From: Cellulomonas sp. SLBN-39
GTDB lineage: Bacteria; Actinomycetota; Actinomycetes; Actinomycetales; Cellulomonadaceae
Direction: 5' to 3'
NCBI RefSeq assembly: GCF_006715865.1
Contig: NZ_VFOA01000001.1
Coordinates: forward strand, 1,178,001 to 1,242,000
DNA: 64,000 bases
Within the stretch, counting starts at the first letter, position 1; every line of letters starts with the position of its first letter. The notes below the pieces were generated by a model. The model saw only the letters and a program-made list of their open reading frames with translations. It made no database searches and had not been told where the DNA came from. Below are positions 1-7,969 of this stretch, one piece after another. A program made the translations under genes and the position numbers.

Positions 1-148
1 GCCCGCAACCTGCCGGACACACCCGGCTCGTACGGTCGCGCGACCCCGGCATGGACAGGGGCGGGCACGGCGCGCGACGCTGTGCCCCGCACGACCGGTG
101 ACGGCACGACGGATGCCCTGCACGACGACGAGGTGAGGAGGGCCGACG

Positions 149-2362
149 ATGTTCGACCAGGTCGACCCGTTCATCGGCACGGAGGCGACGAGCCTGCCGG
201 CGCCGTCGGGCCTCGCCGCGACGTGGTGGTGGCCCAAGCCGCAGGTCGGCAACACGCACCCGGGGGCCACGTACCCGTTCGGGATGGTGTCGGCGTGCGC
301 GTACTCGGGGGCGTACCCCACGGGGTACGGGCGGTACGACCTGTCGACGGAGGGCCTGCCGCCGGTGCTGCACGACCGGCAGGTGGCCAGCGGGTTCACG
401 CACTTCCAGCAGTCGGGGACGGGCGCGATCCGCAAGTACTACAACTACTTCCGGGTCACGCCGATGCTGCGGCCGCTGGACGACCTGGGGCAGACGTGGG
501 ACGTGCTGGAGGAGGAGGCGTCGCCCGGGTACTACGCGGCGACGCTGAGCTCGGGCATCCGCGCGGAGATCACGGTCGGCCCGAAGTCCGCGGTGCACCG
601 GTACACGTTCCCCGCGCACCAGGACGCGCGCCTGGTCATCGACTTCTCGCTCGGCGGGCTCGACATCCCGTACGGGCGGACGGTGCCGCTGCGCGCGCAC
701 CTGGGGTCGGTGGCGCCGGGGGTCGCGGAGGGCGAGATCGTCGTCGAGGGTGCGCCGCTGGCGGTGCACGTGGAGTGCGACGCCCCGCACTGGCGGCAGA
801 TGCTCTGGTACGACCGTCGGCTGATGCCGGGCGGCACGCGCCTGGACTTCGACCGGATCCGCCCGACGACGCTGCGCCCGTTCGGGCTGATGTGGGCGGG
901 GCCGACGGAGGCGGGGCAGACCGTCGAGCTGCGGTTCGGGTTCTCGTTGCGCGGGGTGGACCAGGCGCACCAGACCCTCGTGGCGGAGTGCGGCCCGGGG
1001 CCCGACACGTTCGACGCGCGCCGGCAGCGCACGGAGACGGTGTGGCGCCAGCACCTCGACAAGGTCGTCGTCGACACCCCGTCGTCGGAGAAGCGCACGG
1101 TCATGGCGACGGCGCTGTACCACTCGCTGATCAAGCCGTGCCTGGCGATGGACGAGTCGCCGTTCTGGCCGACGCCGGGGCCGTTCGCGTTCGACCTGTC
1201 GACGATGTGGGACATCTACCGCACGCACCTGCCGCTGATGACGGCGCTGGTGCCTGAGAGGTCCGTGGAGCTGGCGAACGCGCTGCTGCAGATCGCCGAG
1301 GAGGAGGGCAACTTCCCCATCGGGTACCGCATGGCGCGCGGCGCGGACCGGTTCTCCCGGCAGGGATCGGCGCTCGCGCACACCTTCCTGGCGGACCTGT
1401 GCGCCCTCGGGCTGCCGGGCGTCGACTGGGACTGGGCGCTGGTGCACATGCACAACGACCTGCGGCGCACGTACGGCGAGGACTTCCTGCTGCGCGGCAA
1501 GGCGCACCCGATCAGCCACACCCTCGACATCGCGTTCGGGTACTGGTGCACGGCCGTGGTCGCGGGGCGGGTGGGCGACCGCACGCTCGTCGACCAGTTC
1601 GGTCCGCTGGCGGCGCGCTGGGTCAACGCGTACGCGTCGGACGGGCTGCTCGCGGACTCGACGTTCTACGAGGGCGGCAAGTGGAACTACTCGTTCCGGC
1701 TGATGCACGACATGGCCGCCCGCATCGCGCTGACCGGCGGTGACGGACCGTTCGTCGACATGCTCGACCGGTTCTTCGGGTTCGGTGCCGACCCGGTGGT
1801 GCAGCCCGGCCTGGCGCCCGGGCTCGACGAGCTGACCGCCGGGTACGCCCTGGACCGGTTCGAGGGGCTGAACAACGAGCCCGACATGGAGGCCCCCTGG
1901 GCGTACATGTACGCCGGGCGGCCCGACCGGACCGCGCAGGTCGTCCACGACGTCGTCCAGCAGCAGTTCTCGACGGGCCGCGGCGGGCTGCCGGGCAACG
2001 ACGACTCCGGCGGGTTGTCGTCCTGGTACGTGTGGGCCACCCTGGGTCTGTTCCCCGTCGCGGGGCAGAACACGTACCTCGTGAACGCACCGGCGTGGCG
2101 CGAGGCACGCATCGACGTCGGCGACCGCCCGCTGGCGATCGAGACCACCGGGTTCGTCGAGCCCGAGCCGGGCGGTCCCGCACAGTTCGTGCAGCAGGTC
2201 CACCTCGACGGCGAGCCCCTGGACCGGCCGTACCTCACCGGCGCCGAGCTCCACTCCGGCGGCCGTCTGCTCATCGCCCTCGGGCCGGAGCCGTCCCGCT
2301 GGGGCACCACGCACCGACCACCGAGCGCGCCCACGCCGCACGGCGCGGGGCGCCACACCTGA
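149..2362 (+). CDS. GH92 alpha-mannosidase-like glycoside hydrolase
   Basis: A 737-residue enzyme of glycoside hydrolase family 92, whose members are calcium-dependent exo-alpha-mannosidases. The N-terminus has the family opening VDPFIGT, followed by NTHPGATYPFGM near residue 50 and GFTHFQQSGTG near 100. The C-terminal (alpha/alpha)6 part has LNNEPDMEAPWAYMYAG and GGLPGNDDSGGLSSWYVW, then GLFPVAGQNTYLV. These are the GH92 signatures that hold the acidic catalytic and metal-binding residues. The length is normal for the family. I see no signal peptide, so it probably acts in the cytoplasm on imported manno-oligosaccharides, or its export is not visible. The ATG follows a strong site (GAGGAGG). 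The next gene on the same strand is a glycosyltransferase 136 bp away. The exact linkage specificity cannot be read from sequence. Confidence 0.9.
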   Translation: MFDQVDPFIGTEATSLPAPSGLAATWWWPKPQVGNTHPGATYPFGMVSACAYSGAYPTGYGRYDLSTEGLPPVLHDRQVASGFTHFQQSGTGAIRKYYNYFRVTPMLRPLDDLGQTWDVLEEEASPGYYAATLSSGIRAEITVGPKSAVHRYTFPAHQDARLVIDFSLGGLDIPYGRTVPLRAHLGSVAPGVAEGEIVVEGAPLAVHVECDAPHWRQMLWYDRRLMPGGTRLDFDRIRPTTLRPFGLMWAGPTEAGQTVELRFGFSLRGVDQAHQTLVAECGPGPDTFDARRQRTETVWRQHLDKVVVDTPSSEKRTVMATALYHSLIKPCLAMDESPFWPTPGPFAFDLSTMWDIYRTHLPLMTALVPERSVELANALLQIAEEEGNFPIGYRMARGADRFSRQGSALAHTFLADLCALGLPGVDWDWALVHMHNDLRRTYGEDFLLRGKAHPISHTLDIAFGYWCTAVVAGRVGDRTLVDQFGPLAARWVNAYASDGLLADSTFYEGGKWNYSFRLMHDMAARIALTGGDGPFVDMLDRFFGFGADPVVQPGLAPGLDELTAGYALDRFEGLNNEPDMEAPWAYMYAGRPDRTAQVVHDVVQQQFSTGRGGLPGNDDSGGLSSWYVWATLGLFPVAGQNTYLVNAPAWREARIDVGDRPLAIETTGFVEPEPGGPAQFVQQVHLDGEPLDRPYLTGAELHSGGRLLIALGPEPSRWGTTHRPPSAPTPHGAGRHT

Positions 2363-2498
2363 CCCGCACGAGCCCGCCGGTCACCGACCGGCACCTCCTC
2401 CCCCACGACCGACGCACCCGGAACCGCCCGGGGACCGCCGGCGTTGACCCCCCGACCGTGCGGCCCGTCGCCAGCACACCGACCGAGAGGACGAGGCC

Positions 2499-3806
2499 GT
2501 GACCACCACCGCCGCCCGCCCCGACCGCCGCCTCGTCATCGTGGTGCGCGCCGACCCCGTGATCTGCGGCCACTCCGGCGAGGCCCGCAACCTCGCCGAG
2601 GCCGCCCTGCACCGGGGCTTCGACGAGGTCCGCATCGTGACCTGGCCCGTCGACCGCCTCCAGCAGGCCGGGCTCCCCCTCAAGCCCCTCGACGGCGTCC
2701 TGCCGTACAGCGACGGCATCGTCGTCGAGCGCCCCGCCCCCGTCGGCGACTACAAGGTCCCCGACGGCCGCTGGCTCGCCGGTCTCACCGGCCGCCTCGT
2801 CGAGCTCTTCACGGACGGCGTCCCCACCGTCGCCCTGTCGCTGTACCTGTCCCCGCACGCCACGGCCGTCGCCGACGCCGTCCAGGTCGCCCGCCGCACC
2901 GGCCTGCCCGTCGACGTCATCACCGTCGCCGAGGCCGTCGGCTCCGACGTCACCAACGTGGTCCGCGCGTGCGTCGAGGAGGACCGGTTCGGTGCCGCCG
3001 CGCACGTCCTCGCGCACTACCTCTCGCACGACGTGTGCCTGGCCGTGTCCCGGTACACCCGCGACCTGATCATCAGCGAGTCCGAGGCGATCGACGCCAA
3101 GCACGGCACCCGGTTCGCCGACCAGTTCCGCGAGCGCGTCGAGATCTCCTACCCGGCGATCGACGTGGGCGACTACCTGGCCCGCGACGAGGACGCCACG
3201 GACGCCGCCCTGGCGGCCCGCGGCCTGACCCGCGGCGGGTACGTGCTGTTCCTGTCGCGCCTCGCGCACGCCAAGGGCGTGGACGACCTCATCGAGGGCT
3301 TCGTGCGCTCGGGCGCGCCGGCGGCCGGGCAGCGTCTGGTCGTGGCGGGCAACGGCCCGCAGGCCGACGAGCTGGCCGCGCTCGCGCAGGCCAGCGGGCA
3401 CGGCGACCTCATCACGTTCCTGCACGACGTCCCCGACGACGAGAAGGGCCACCTCATGGCCGGCTGCACGGCGTTCGTGCTGCCGTCCAAGCCGCGCCCG
3501 GAGTTCGTCGAGACGTTCGGCATCGCGCTGGTGGAGAAGATGCTCTCCGGCGGCGGACCGGTCATCACGACCGACACCGGCGGCATCGGCGAGGCCGTGG
3601 GCGACACCGCGACGATCGTGCCCGTGTCCGACCCGGACGCGATCGCCGCGGCCCTCGACGACGTCCTGGCGATGTCGGAGGAGGACCGCGCCGCGGCCGC
3701 GGACCGCGCCCGGGAGTACGCCCTGCAGTTCGACCGCGCCGTGGTGCTCGACAAGATCCTCGACCACGTCGCCGCCCTGGCCCCGGCCCCGGCCCTCACG
3801 GCCTGA
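2499..3806 (+). CDS. GT4-type glycosyltransferase
   Basis: A 435-residue retaining glycosyltransferase of the GT-B fold. The N-terminal half (to about residue 230) is the acceptor domain. The C-terminal half has the donor-binding Rossmann domain: YVLFLSRLAHAKGVDDLIEGF near 245 and VVAGNGPQADEL near 285. The PRPEFVETFGIALVEKMLSGG region near 335 is the GT4 E-x7-E segment that holds the nucleotide-sugar. The substrate cannot be told. It starts at GTG with a GAGG site just upstream and lies downstream of the GH92 gene on the same strand. Its 3' end converges with, and overlaps by a few bases, a stranded permease tail on the other strand, and a 15-bp hairpin follows the stop codon. Confidence 0.85.
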   Translation: MTTTAARPDRRLVIVVRADPVICGHSGEARNLAEAALHRGFDEVRIVTWPVDRLQQAGLPLKPLDGVLPYSDGIVVERPAPVGDYKVPDGRWLAGLTGRLVELFTDGVPTVALSLYLSPHATAVADAVQVARRTGLPVDVITVAEAVGSDVTNVVRACVEEDRFGAAAHVLAHYLSHDVCLAVSRYTRDLIISESEAIDAKHGTRFADQFRERVEISYPAIDVGDYLARDEDATDAALAARGLTRGGYVLFLSRLAHAKGVDDLIEGFVRSGAPAAGQRLVVAGNGPQADELAALAQASGHGDLITFLHDVPDDEKGHLMAGCTAFVLPSKPRPEFVETFGIALVEKMLSGGGPVITTDTGGIGEAVGDTATIVPVSDPDAIAAALDDVLAMSEEDRAAAADRAREYALQFDRAVVLDKILDHVAALAPAPALTA

Positions 3807-3818
3807 CGGCCCGCTCCC

Positions 3819-3863
3819 GCGTCGCAGCGGCGGCCCCGCCCCGGGCGACCGCCGCTGCGACGC
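3819..3863. terminator. Hairpin after the glycosyltransferase gene
   Basis: A perfect 15-bp inverted repeat: GCGTCGCAGCGGCGG at 3819-3833 pairs with CCGCCGCTGCGACGC at 3849-3863 across a 15-base loop. It follows the glycosyltransferase stop by 12 bases. There is no U-run, as is common in high-GC actinobacteria. The same bases encode the alanine-rich stranded permease tail, so part of the symmetry may come from the coding sequence. Confidence 0.5.
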
Positions 3864-3873
3864 CGACGACCAG
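3820..3873 (-). repeat. 54-bp imperfect direct repeat, left copy
   Basis: Left member of a pair of same-orientation repeats flanking the XRE/nucleotidyltransferase cassette (right copy 5077-5130). The two match at 48 of 54 positions without gaps. The similarity stops abruptly on the cassette side: the codons before LVVG differ completely. The pair resembles the attL/attR repeats left by small elements that integrate at the 3' end of a gene and re-supply that end. There is no integrase between them. Confidence 0.6.
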
Positions 3874-3882
3874 CCGACGGCG

Positions 3883-4466
3883 CTATCGAGCTCCTCGCGG
3901 AACGGTGGCGAGGCCCAGGGCGTCCCAGTGGGCGCAGTGCGGGACCAACCACCTCACGGCGACGTCCCGGACCTCCTCGGGCACGTCCGTGAGCTGCACC
4001 CTGTCCAGCACCACGTTCGGGTCGACCATCCGGTGGACGATCAACGCACGGACGAACTCCTGGTCCTTCTACCGGTGCACGATGATCTTCGCGGCGCAGA
4101 GGTCGTCCGGATCGAGGCACAGGCCGGTGGCGCCCTGCGTGCGCGGTCCGGTCACCGGAAGCAGGCGGTCGACCCACCCGGGGGCCAGCTGCTCGTCGTC
4201 CGCCCCACGCCCTGGATGGAGAAGCCGTGGGTCTGGTGGAAGTCCGAGAGCTCTCCGATCGCGCCGTCCAGGACGTCCGCGAGGCTCTCCGTGTCGTCGT
4301 CGTGCCTCGGGCACACGTCGACCTCGACCGAGGCGGTCGCCTCGTCGGGCAGCTCGTCCGCCTCCCACGTGCCCAGGATCGACTGCGACCCGACGACGAT
4401 CACCCGGTCCTGCGCGAGGATCGTCGTCGAGGCGCGGATCGCGTGCTCCAGCTGGGTGCGGTTCAC
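3883..4466 (-). pseudogene. Nucleotidyltransferase-fold toxin-like gene, broken
   Basis: This would encode about 194 residues of a small nucleotidyltransferase of the kind paired with XRE regulators (DUF6036/AbiEii-like). The GTG at 4466 overlaps the TGA of the XRE gene (GTGA). The first part has VVGSQSILG (the GS/GG loop) and VEVDVCP (the acidic metal pair). After IQGVG the frame breaks in a C4 run (4203-4206 on the plus strand); one missing base restores the frame, which goes on ADDEQLAPGWVDRLLPV and GATGLCLDPDDLCAAKIIVHR. An in-frame TAG (4069-4071) then interrupts before KDQEFVRALIVHRMVDP, and the frame ends at 3883. Two independent lesions make a real pseudogene likely. Confidence 0.75.
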
Positions 4467-5023
4467 CGGCGGGCCCGGGCGATCGCCGTCATGCGTTCGT
4501 CCTGGGTCAGGACGCCGGCGAACGGGCTGACCTGACGCAGGTCGATCCCGTGCTCGTCCTGGGCGAGCGCCAGCTCCAGCACTGCCCGGGTCGAGGTCCG
4601 CAGCGCACGCTCCCACTCGTCGACCCAGCCCGCGGCCTGCGTGCCGCGGACGTTCTCGCGCACCTTCGGCAGGTTCTCGAGGGCCTTCGCCCGTACCTCG
4701 GCCGGGTCACGGCGCATCTTGCGCGCCACGGCGCGGTGAAGCTCGAGGGACACCCGCTCCTCCCGCCGTGGGAGCACCGCTGCCGCGGTCGTGGCACTGC
4801 TCGCGCGTCGACGCACGGTGCGCGTCGGGACGTCCGGGACGCGGAGCGGCGCCTCCAGCGCGGCGAGCACCGCGAGGGCCGTGCGAAGCGTGGACCCCTG
4901 ACCGCCTTCGAGCCGTCGCACCGCCGTGACGCTGACCCCGGCCGCCTCGGCGAGGTCGCGCTGGTCGAGGTCACGGCTCAGACGCAGCTCTCGCACGCGC
5001 TCCCCGATCTCCCTCTCGTCCAT
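4463..5023 (-). CDS. XRE-family helix-turn-helix regulator
   Basis: A 186-residue protein with an N-terminal Cro/C1-type HTH (about residues 6-60; RELRLSRDLDQRDLAEAAGV then SVTAVRRLEGG) and a charged, helical C-terminal part of unknown fold. It is translationally coupled (GTGA) to the broken nucleotidyltransferase gene downstream. The pair has the shape of a two-gene toxin-antitoxin or abortive-infection module in which this is the DNA-binding partner and likely autoregulator. The ATG has no ribosome site but lies 6 bases after a TAGCCT -10 box (5030-5035), which suggests a leaderless mRNA. The gene lies within the cassette inserted at the permease 3' end. Its frame is intact although the partner's is not. 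Confidence 0.8.
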   Translation of the reverse strand: MDEREIGERVRELRLSRDLDQRDLAEAAGVSVTAVRRLEGGQGSTLRTALAVLAALEAPLRVPDVPTRTVRRRASSATTAAAVLPRREERVSLELHRAVARKMRRDPAEVRAKALENLPKVRENVRGTQAAGWVDEWERALRTSTRAVLELALAQDEHGIDLRQVSPFAGVLTQDERMTAIARARR

Positions 5024-5029
5024 GGATCG

Positions 5030-5035
5030 AGGCTA
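5030..5035 (-). promoter_or_regulatory. -10 box of the XRE gene, leaderless start
   Basis: TAGCCT on the minus strand ends 6 bases before the ATG at 5023. Transcription starting about 7 bases after the box would begin at the start codon itself. There is no purine-rich ribosome site between them. A weak TTCATT lies 17 bases upstream as a possible -35. Confidence 0.45.
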
Positions 5036-5040
5036 CGTGA

Positions 5041-7152
5041 CTATCGTCTGAAAATGAACGACAGCCATGCCGAGGACGTCGCCGCAGCGGCCTCGCCCCG
5101 GGCGACCGTTGCTGCGACACCGACGACCAGCACCCCGCCGCCCGCGAGCGCGGCGAGGCTGCTGACGTCGAGGCGGTACGCGGACGCGATCGCGAGGTAC
5201 GCCTGGGCGGCGGCGGTGGCGACCACCGCGGCGACCAGCACCGCGATCGCCGCGGTCACCGCCGCCGTCGTCGTGGCGACCTGCCGCGCGACGGGTGCCG
5301 GTGTGCCGAGCAGCTCGAGGCGGGTGTCGTACGTCCGGGCCGTGAGCAGCAGGGTGACGGTCGTCGGGGCGAGCCCGAGCAGCAGGCACGCGAGCAGGAG
5401 CGCGCGCAGGCGCGGCAGGACGGTCAGGGTGGTCACGTCCCCGGCCGCGGGCACGAAGTCCGCGATCGGGGCGACCGTCAGCACCTGCGTCTCCCAGTCC
5501 TCGAGGTCGGGGACGGGCATCTGAAGGTAGTGGTGACGGCGCGACGAGCCGTCGGGTGCGGCGTCGGTCGGCGGCGAGGTGATGACGACGCCCTCGGCGC
5601 CGACCGGTCCGAGGGGCAGGAGCTCGCCGCTCTCGCCCGGGGTGCCGATGCCGCCGGGCGGGTAGGTCCGGCCGTCGACGCACCCGTCGCCGTCGGGTGT
5701 GACGACCGCGCCGTGCACCGCCTGGAGTGCGGCGCAGGTGGCGCGCAGCCGGGTCGTCCCGTCCGCGTCCTGCTCGGCGAGGACGCCGTCGCGGCTGGCG
5801 AGCATGGCGACCTGCTGCGCCTGGTCGGTGTCGAGGGAGTACAGCGACGCGGTCCAGACGCCGCCGCGGGGCGGCTGCCCGGTGTCGTCGATGACGAGGA
5901 CCGCCGCGCCGGCGAGCGAGAACACCGAGGCGAGCACGGCGACGGCCGCGGTCTGGCTGACGAGCCGACCCGGCCGTGACTGCGCCCCGCGGACCGCGAG
6001 GAGCACCGCGACGGGGACGCCCTGCGGCAGGCGACGCCCGACCGCGCGGGCGAGCGCGACCGCGAGGAAGGGGGCCGTGACCAGGGCGACCACGACGGCG
6101 GTGACGTACGTGAGCAGGACGCCCGCCGACGGTGCGGCGACGACGCCCCCCGCCCAGCGGACGGCCACCAGCGCGAGCAGCACGCCGACGGCGACCACGC
6201 CCACCGGCGCGGCCCACGCGGGCACCCATCCGCCCTCGTGCCGCACGTCGACCTCCGCGCGCCCGCCCGGGCGCACCGCGAGGCCGGTGGTCACGGCTGC
6301 CAGGGCGAGGGCGGCCGCGACCACGGCGCCGGCAGCCGGCACCGCCCCGAGCCACGTCGGGGCGAACACGTCGGTGCCGAACCACCCGCGCGGACCGCCC
6401 GCCTGGACGGCGAGCGTCCCGGCCAGTGCACCGCCGAGCAGCCCGGGTGCCGAGCGGGCCACGGCGGCGCCCGCGGCGATCCAGGTGAGGGTCCGCCGGG
6501 GCGCGCCGACGAGCGCCAGCACGGCGGCCTGGGGCCGGATCCGGTGCGCCTGCCGGACGGCGACCGCGGCCACCGACGCCGCGGCGGGCAGCAGCACCAG
6601 CAGGGCGACGAGGAGCCGCGCCGGGCCCACGGGCAGGCCGTCCGGGGTGTCGGCGCCGGGACGGCCCCAGCCGGCGCCCCGGAAGGGCAGCGCGGCGCGC
6701 GCGTCGGCCGCGACGACCTGCAGCGACTGCGGACTCGTCAGGGCCCGCTCCGGGAGCACGCCGACGACCTCCCCGGGGACACGCGCCGCGAGGCTGGGCG
6801 CGGTGACGAGCGCCCGCGCCAGGGCCGGGGACACCAGCGCCTCGCCGTCGGCCAGCGGGTCCGTCCGGCCAGGGACCGCGGGGGCGTCCGGTGACACGAC
6901 GAGCGTGCGCAGCGTGCTGCCGTCGTGGTGGCTCGTGGTCACCCCCCAGGCGAACCCGCCCGTGGCGGGTGCGGCACCGGGCGTCGTCGCCTCCGCCCGC
7001 TCCGCCGGCTGCGCCAGGGCCACGACGAGGGACAGCGCGACCACCGCGACGGCGGCAGCGAGCGCGAGGACGACGTGGGCCGCGGCACGCTCGCCCGACG
7101 GGGCCGACGCGTGCAGCCGGGCACCCAGGCGGGCGGCGTCCCACCGCCTCAC
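5041..7152 (-). CDS. FtsX/MacB-type ABC transporter permease with a replaced C-terminus
   Basis: A 703-residue multipass permease of the FtsX/MacB class. A first membrane helix near residues 25-45 (VVLALAAAVAVVALSLVVAL) is followed by an extracytoplasmic domain and two clusters of hydrophobic helices, with the last ones near 600-690. The GTG start at 7152 overlaps the ATPase stop (GTGA), so the two genes form one transporter. The last residues, SSAWLSFIFRR, are encoded by DNA at the edge of the inserted cassette. The usual tail, ending RERAVRP, lies 1.2 kb further on at 3796. The new end comes after the last membrane helix, so function may be kept. The substrate is unknown; such systems often export peptides or lipids or act in envelope stress. 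Confidence 0.85.
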   Translation of the reverse strand: MRRWDAARLGARLHASAPSGERAAAHVVLALAAAVAVVALSLVVALAQPAERAEATTPGAAPATGGFAWGVTTSHHDGSTLRTLVVSPDAPAVPGRTDPLADGEALVSPALARALVTAPSLAARVPGEVVGVLPERALTSPQSLQVVAADARAALPFRGAGWGRPGADTPDGLPVGPARLLVALLVLLPAAASVAAVAVRQAHRIRPQAAVLALVGAPRRTLTWIAAGAAVARSAPGLLGGALAGTLAVQAGGPRGWFGTDVFAPTWLGAVPAAGAVVAAALALAAVTTGLAVRPGGRAEVDVRHEGGWVPAWAAPVGVVAVGVLLALVAVRWAGGVVAAPSAGVLLTYVTAVVVALVTAPFLAVALARAVGRRLPQGVPVAVLLAVRGAQSRPGRLVSQTAAVAVLASVFSLAGAAVLVIDDTGQPPRGGVWTASLYSLDTDQAQQVAMLASRDGVLAEQDADGTTRLRATCAALQAVHGAVVTPDGDGCVDGRTYPPGGIGTPGESGELLPLGPVGAEGVVITSPPTDAAPDGSSRRHHYLQMPVPDLEDWETQVLTVAPIADFVPAAGDVTTLTVLPRLRALLLACLLLGLAPTTVTLLLTARTYDTRLELLGTPAPVARQVATTTAAVTAAIAVLVAAVVATAAAQAYLAIASAYRLDVSSLAALAGGGVLVVGVAATVARGEAAAATSSAWLSFIFRR
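5077..5130 (-). repeat. 54-bp imperfect direct repeat, right copy
   Basis: Right partner of the repeat at 3820-3873, inside the present 3' end of the permease gene. It encodes LVVGVAATVARGEAAAAT. The six differences from the left copy show that the duplication is not brand new, or that the arriving DNA brought a related but not identical gene end. Confidence 0.6.
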
Positions 7153-7892
7153 GCGGCGTCCTCGACGACGTGCCCGTCGTGCACGTGGAGCCTGCGGTCC
7201 ATGCGTGCCGCGAGCGCGGGGTTGTGCGTGACCATCACGAGCGCGCACCCCGCCCGCGACGTCGCCCGCACGAGCAGGTCGACGACGGTCGACGAGCTGG
7301 TCTCGTCGAGCGCACCGGTCGGCTCGTCGGCGAACACCACCGCGGGCCCGTGGACCACGGCACGGGCGACCGCGGCCCGCTGCTGCTGCCCGCCGGACAC
7401 CTCCGCCGGGCGACGACCACCCGTCTCGGCGTCGATGCCGAGCGCGTCGAGCACCCCGCCCGCGCGACCGGCCGCCTCGCGGGCGGGCACGCCGGCCAGG
7501 CGCAGCGGCAGCTCGACGTTCTCGCGCAGCGAGAGCTCGTCGAGCAGGCCGCCGTCCTGCAGCACGAACCCGAACGTGCGCAGCCGCAGCTCGGCGAGGC
7601 GGTCCCGGCCGGCACGGGCGAGGTCCTCGCCCCACAGCTCGACGACCCCGCCGGTCGGACGACGCAGCCCCGCCATGCAGGCCAGCAGCGTGGACTTGCC
7701 CGCGCCGCTGGGCCCGAGCAGCGCCACCGTCTCCCCCTCGCGCACCGCGAGCGTCGCGCCCCGCAGGACGGGGTCACGGCCGTAGGAGAAGCTCACGTCC
7801 CGGAGCCCCAGCAGGACGGCGTCCGTCGGGGACGGTCGGACGTGCGCGGCGCGGCGCACCTCCCGGGCAGCACGGGCGGACGGTCGCGGCAC
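7149..7892 (-). CDS. ABC transporter ATP-binding protein (LolD/MacB type)
   Basis: A 247-residue ATPase for the permease that follows. It has Walker A GPSGAGKST, a Q-loop in FVLQDGGLLDEL, the signature VSGGQQQRAAVARAVV, Walker B AVVFADEPTGALD, and the switch histidine in MVTHNP. The FADEPTGALD form is typical of ATPases that work with FtsX/MacB permeases. I chose the GTG at 7892, about 30 residues before the first ABC strand. An in-frame ATG at 7955 would add 21 residues of no clear character. The stop overlaps the permease GTG. Confidence 0.85.
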   Translation of the reverse strand: MPRPSARAAREVRRAAHVRPSPTDAVLLGLRDVSFSYGRDPVLRGATLAVREGETVALLGPSGAGKSTLLACMAGLRRPTGGVVELWGEDLARAGRDRLAELRLRTFGFVLQDGGLLDELSLRENVELPLRLAGVPAREAAGRAGGVLDALGIDAETGGRRPAEVSGGQQQRAAVARAVVHGPAVVFADEPTGALDETSSSTVVDLLVRATSRAGCALVMVTHNPALAARMDRRLHVHDGHVVEDAA

Positions 7893-7969
7893 ACCCGGAT
7901 CATTCCGCGGTCTCCACGACCGGCACCAGGCATCGACTACTCGGCTGCACGTCACCGGGACGCCTCTGC

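Larger units (their letters stand above)
3796..3875 (-). pseudogene. Stranded 3' end of the neighbouring ABC permease gene
   Basis: Read on the minus strand, 3873 down to 3796 encodes LVVGVAAAVARGGAAAAT followed by RERAVRP and TGA. This closely matches the last part of the permease that now ends at 5041 (LVVGVAATVARGEAAAAT). Over 54 bases (3820-3873 against 5077-5130) I count 48 identities with no gap, and most changes are silent or conservative. No start codon or longer frame belongs to it. The simplest reading is that this is the original permease C-terminus, cut off when the XRE/nucleotidyltransferase cassette arrived between the two copies. The order of events is inferred. Confidence 0.65.

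Noticed and set aside
82-1257. Long plus-strand frame overlapping the GH92 gene
   Set aside because: It is an out-of-frame shadow of high-GC coding DNA, Arg/Ala/Gly-rich with no motif. The GH92 frame explains the region.
2444-5524. 1026-codon plus-strand frame over the glycosyltransferase, cassette and permease
   Set aside because: Low-complexity Arg/Pro sequence that crosses several real genes on both strands; a GC artefact.
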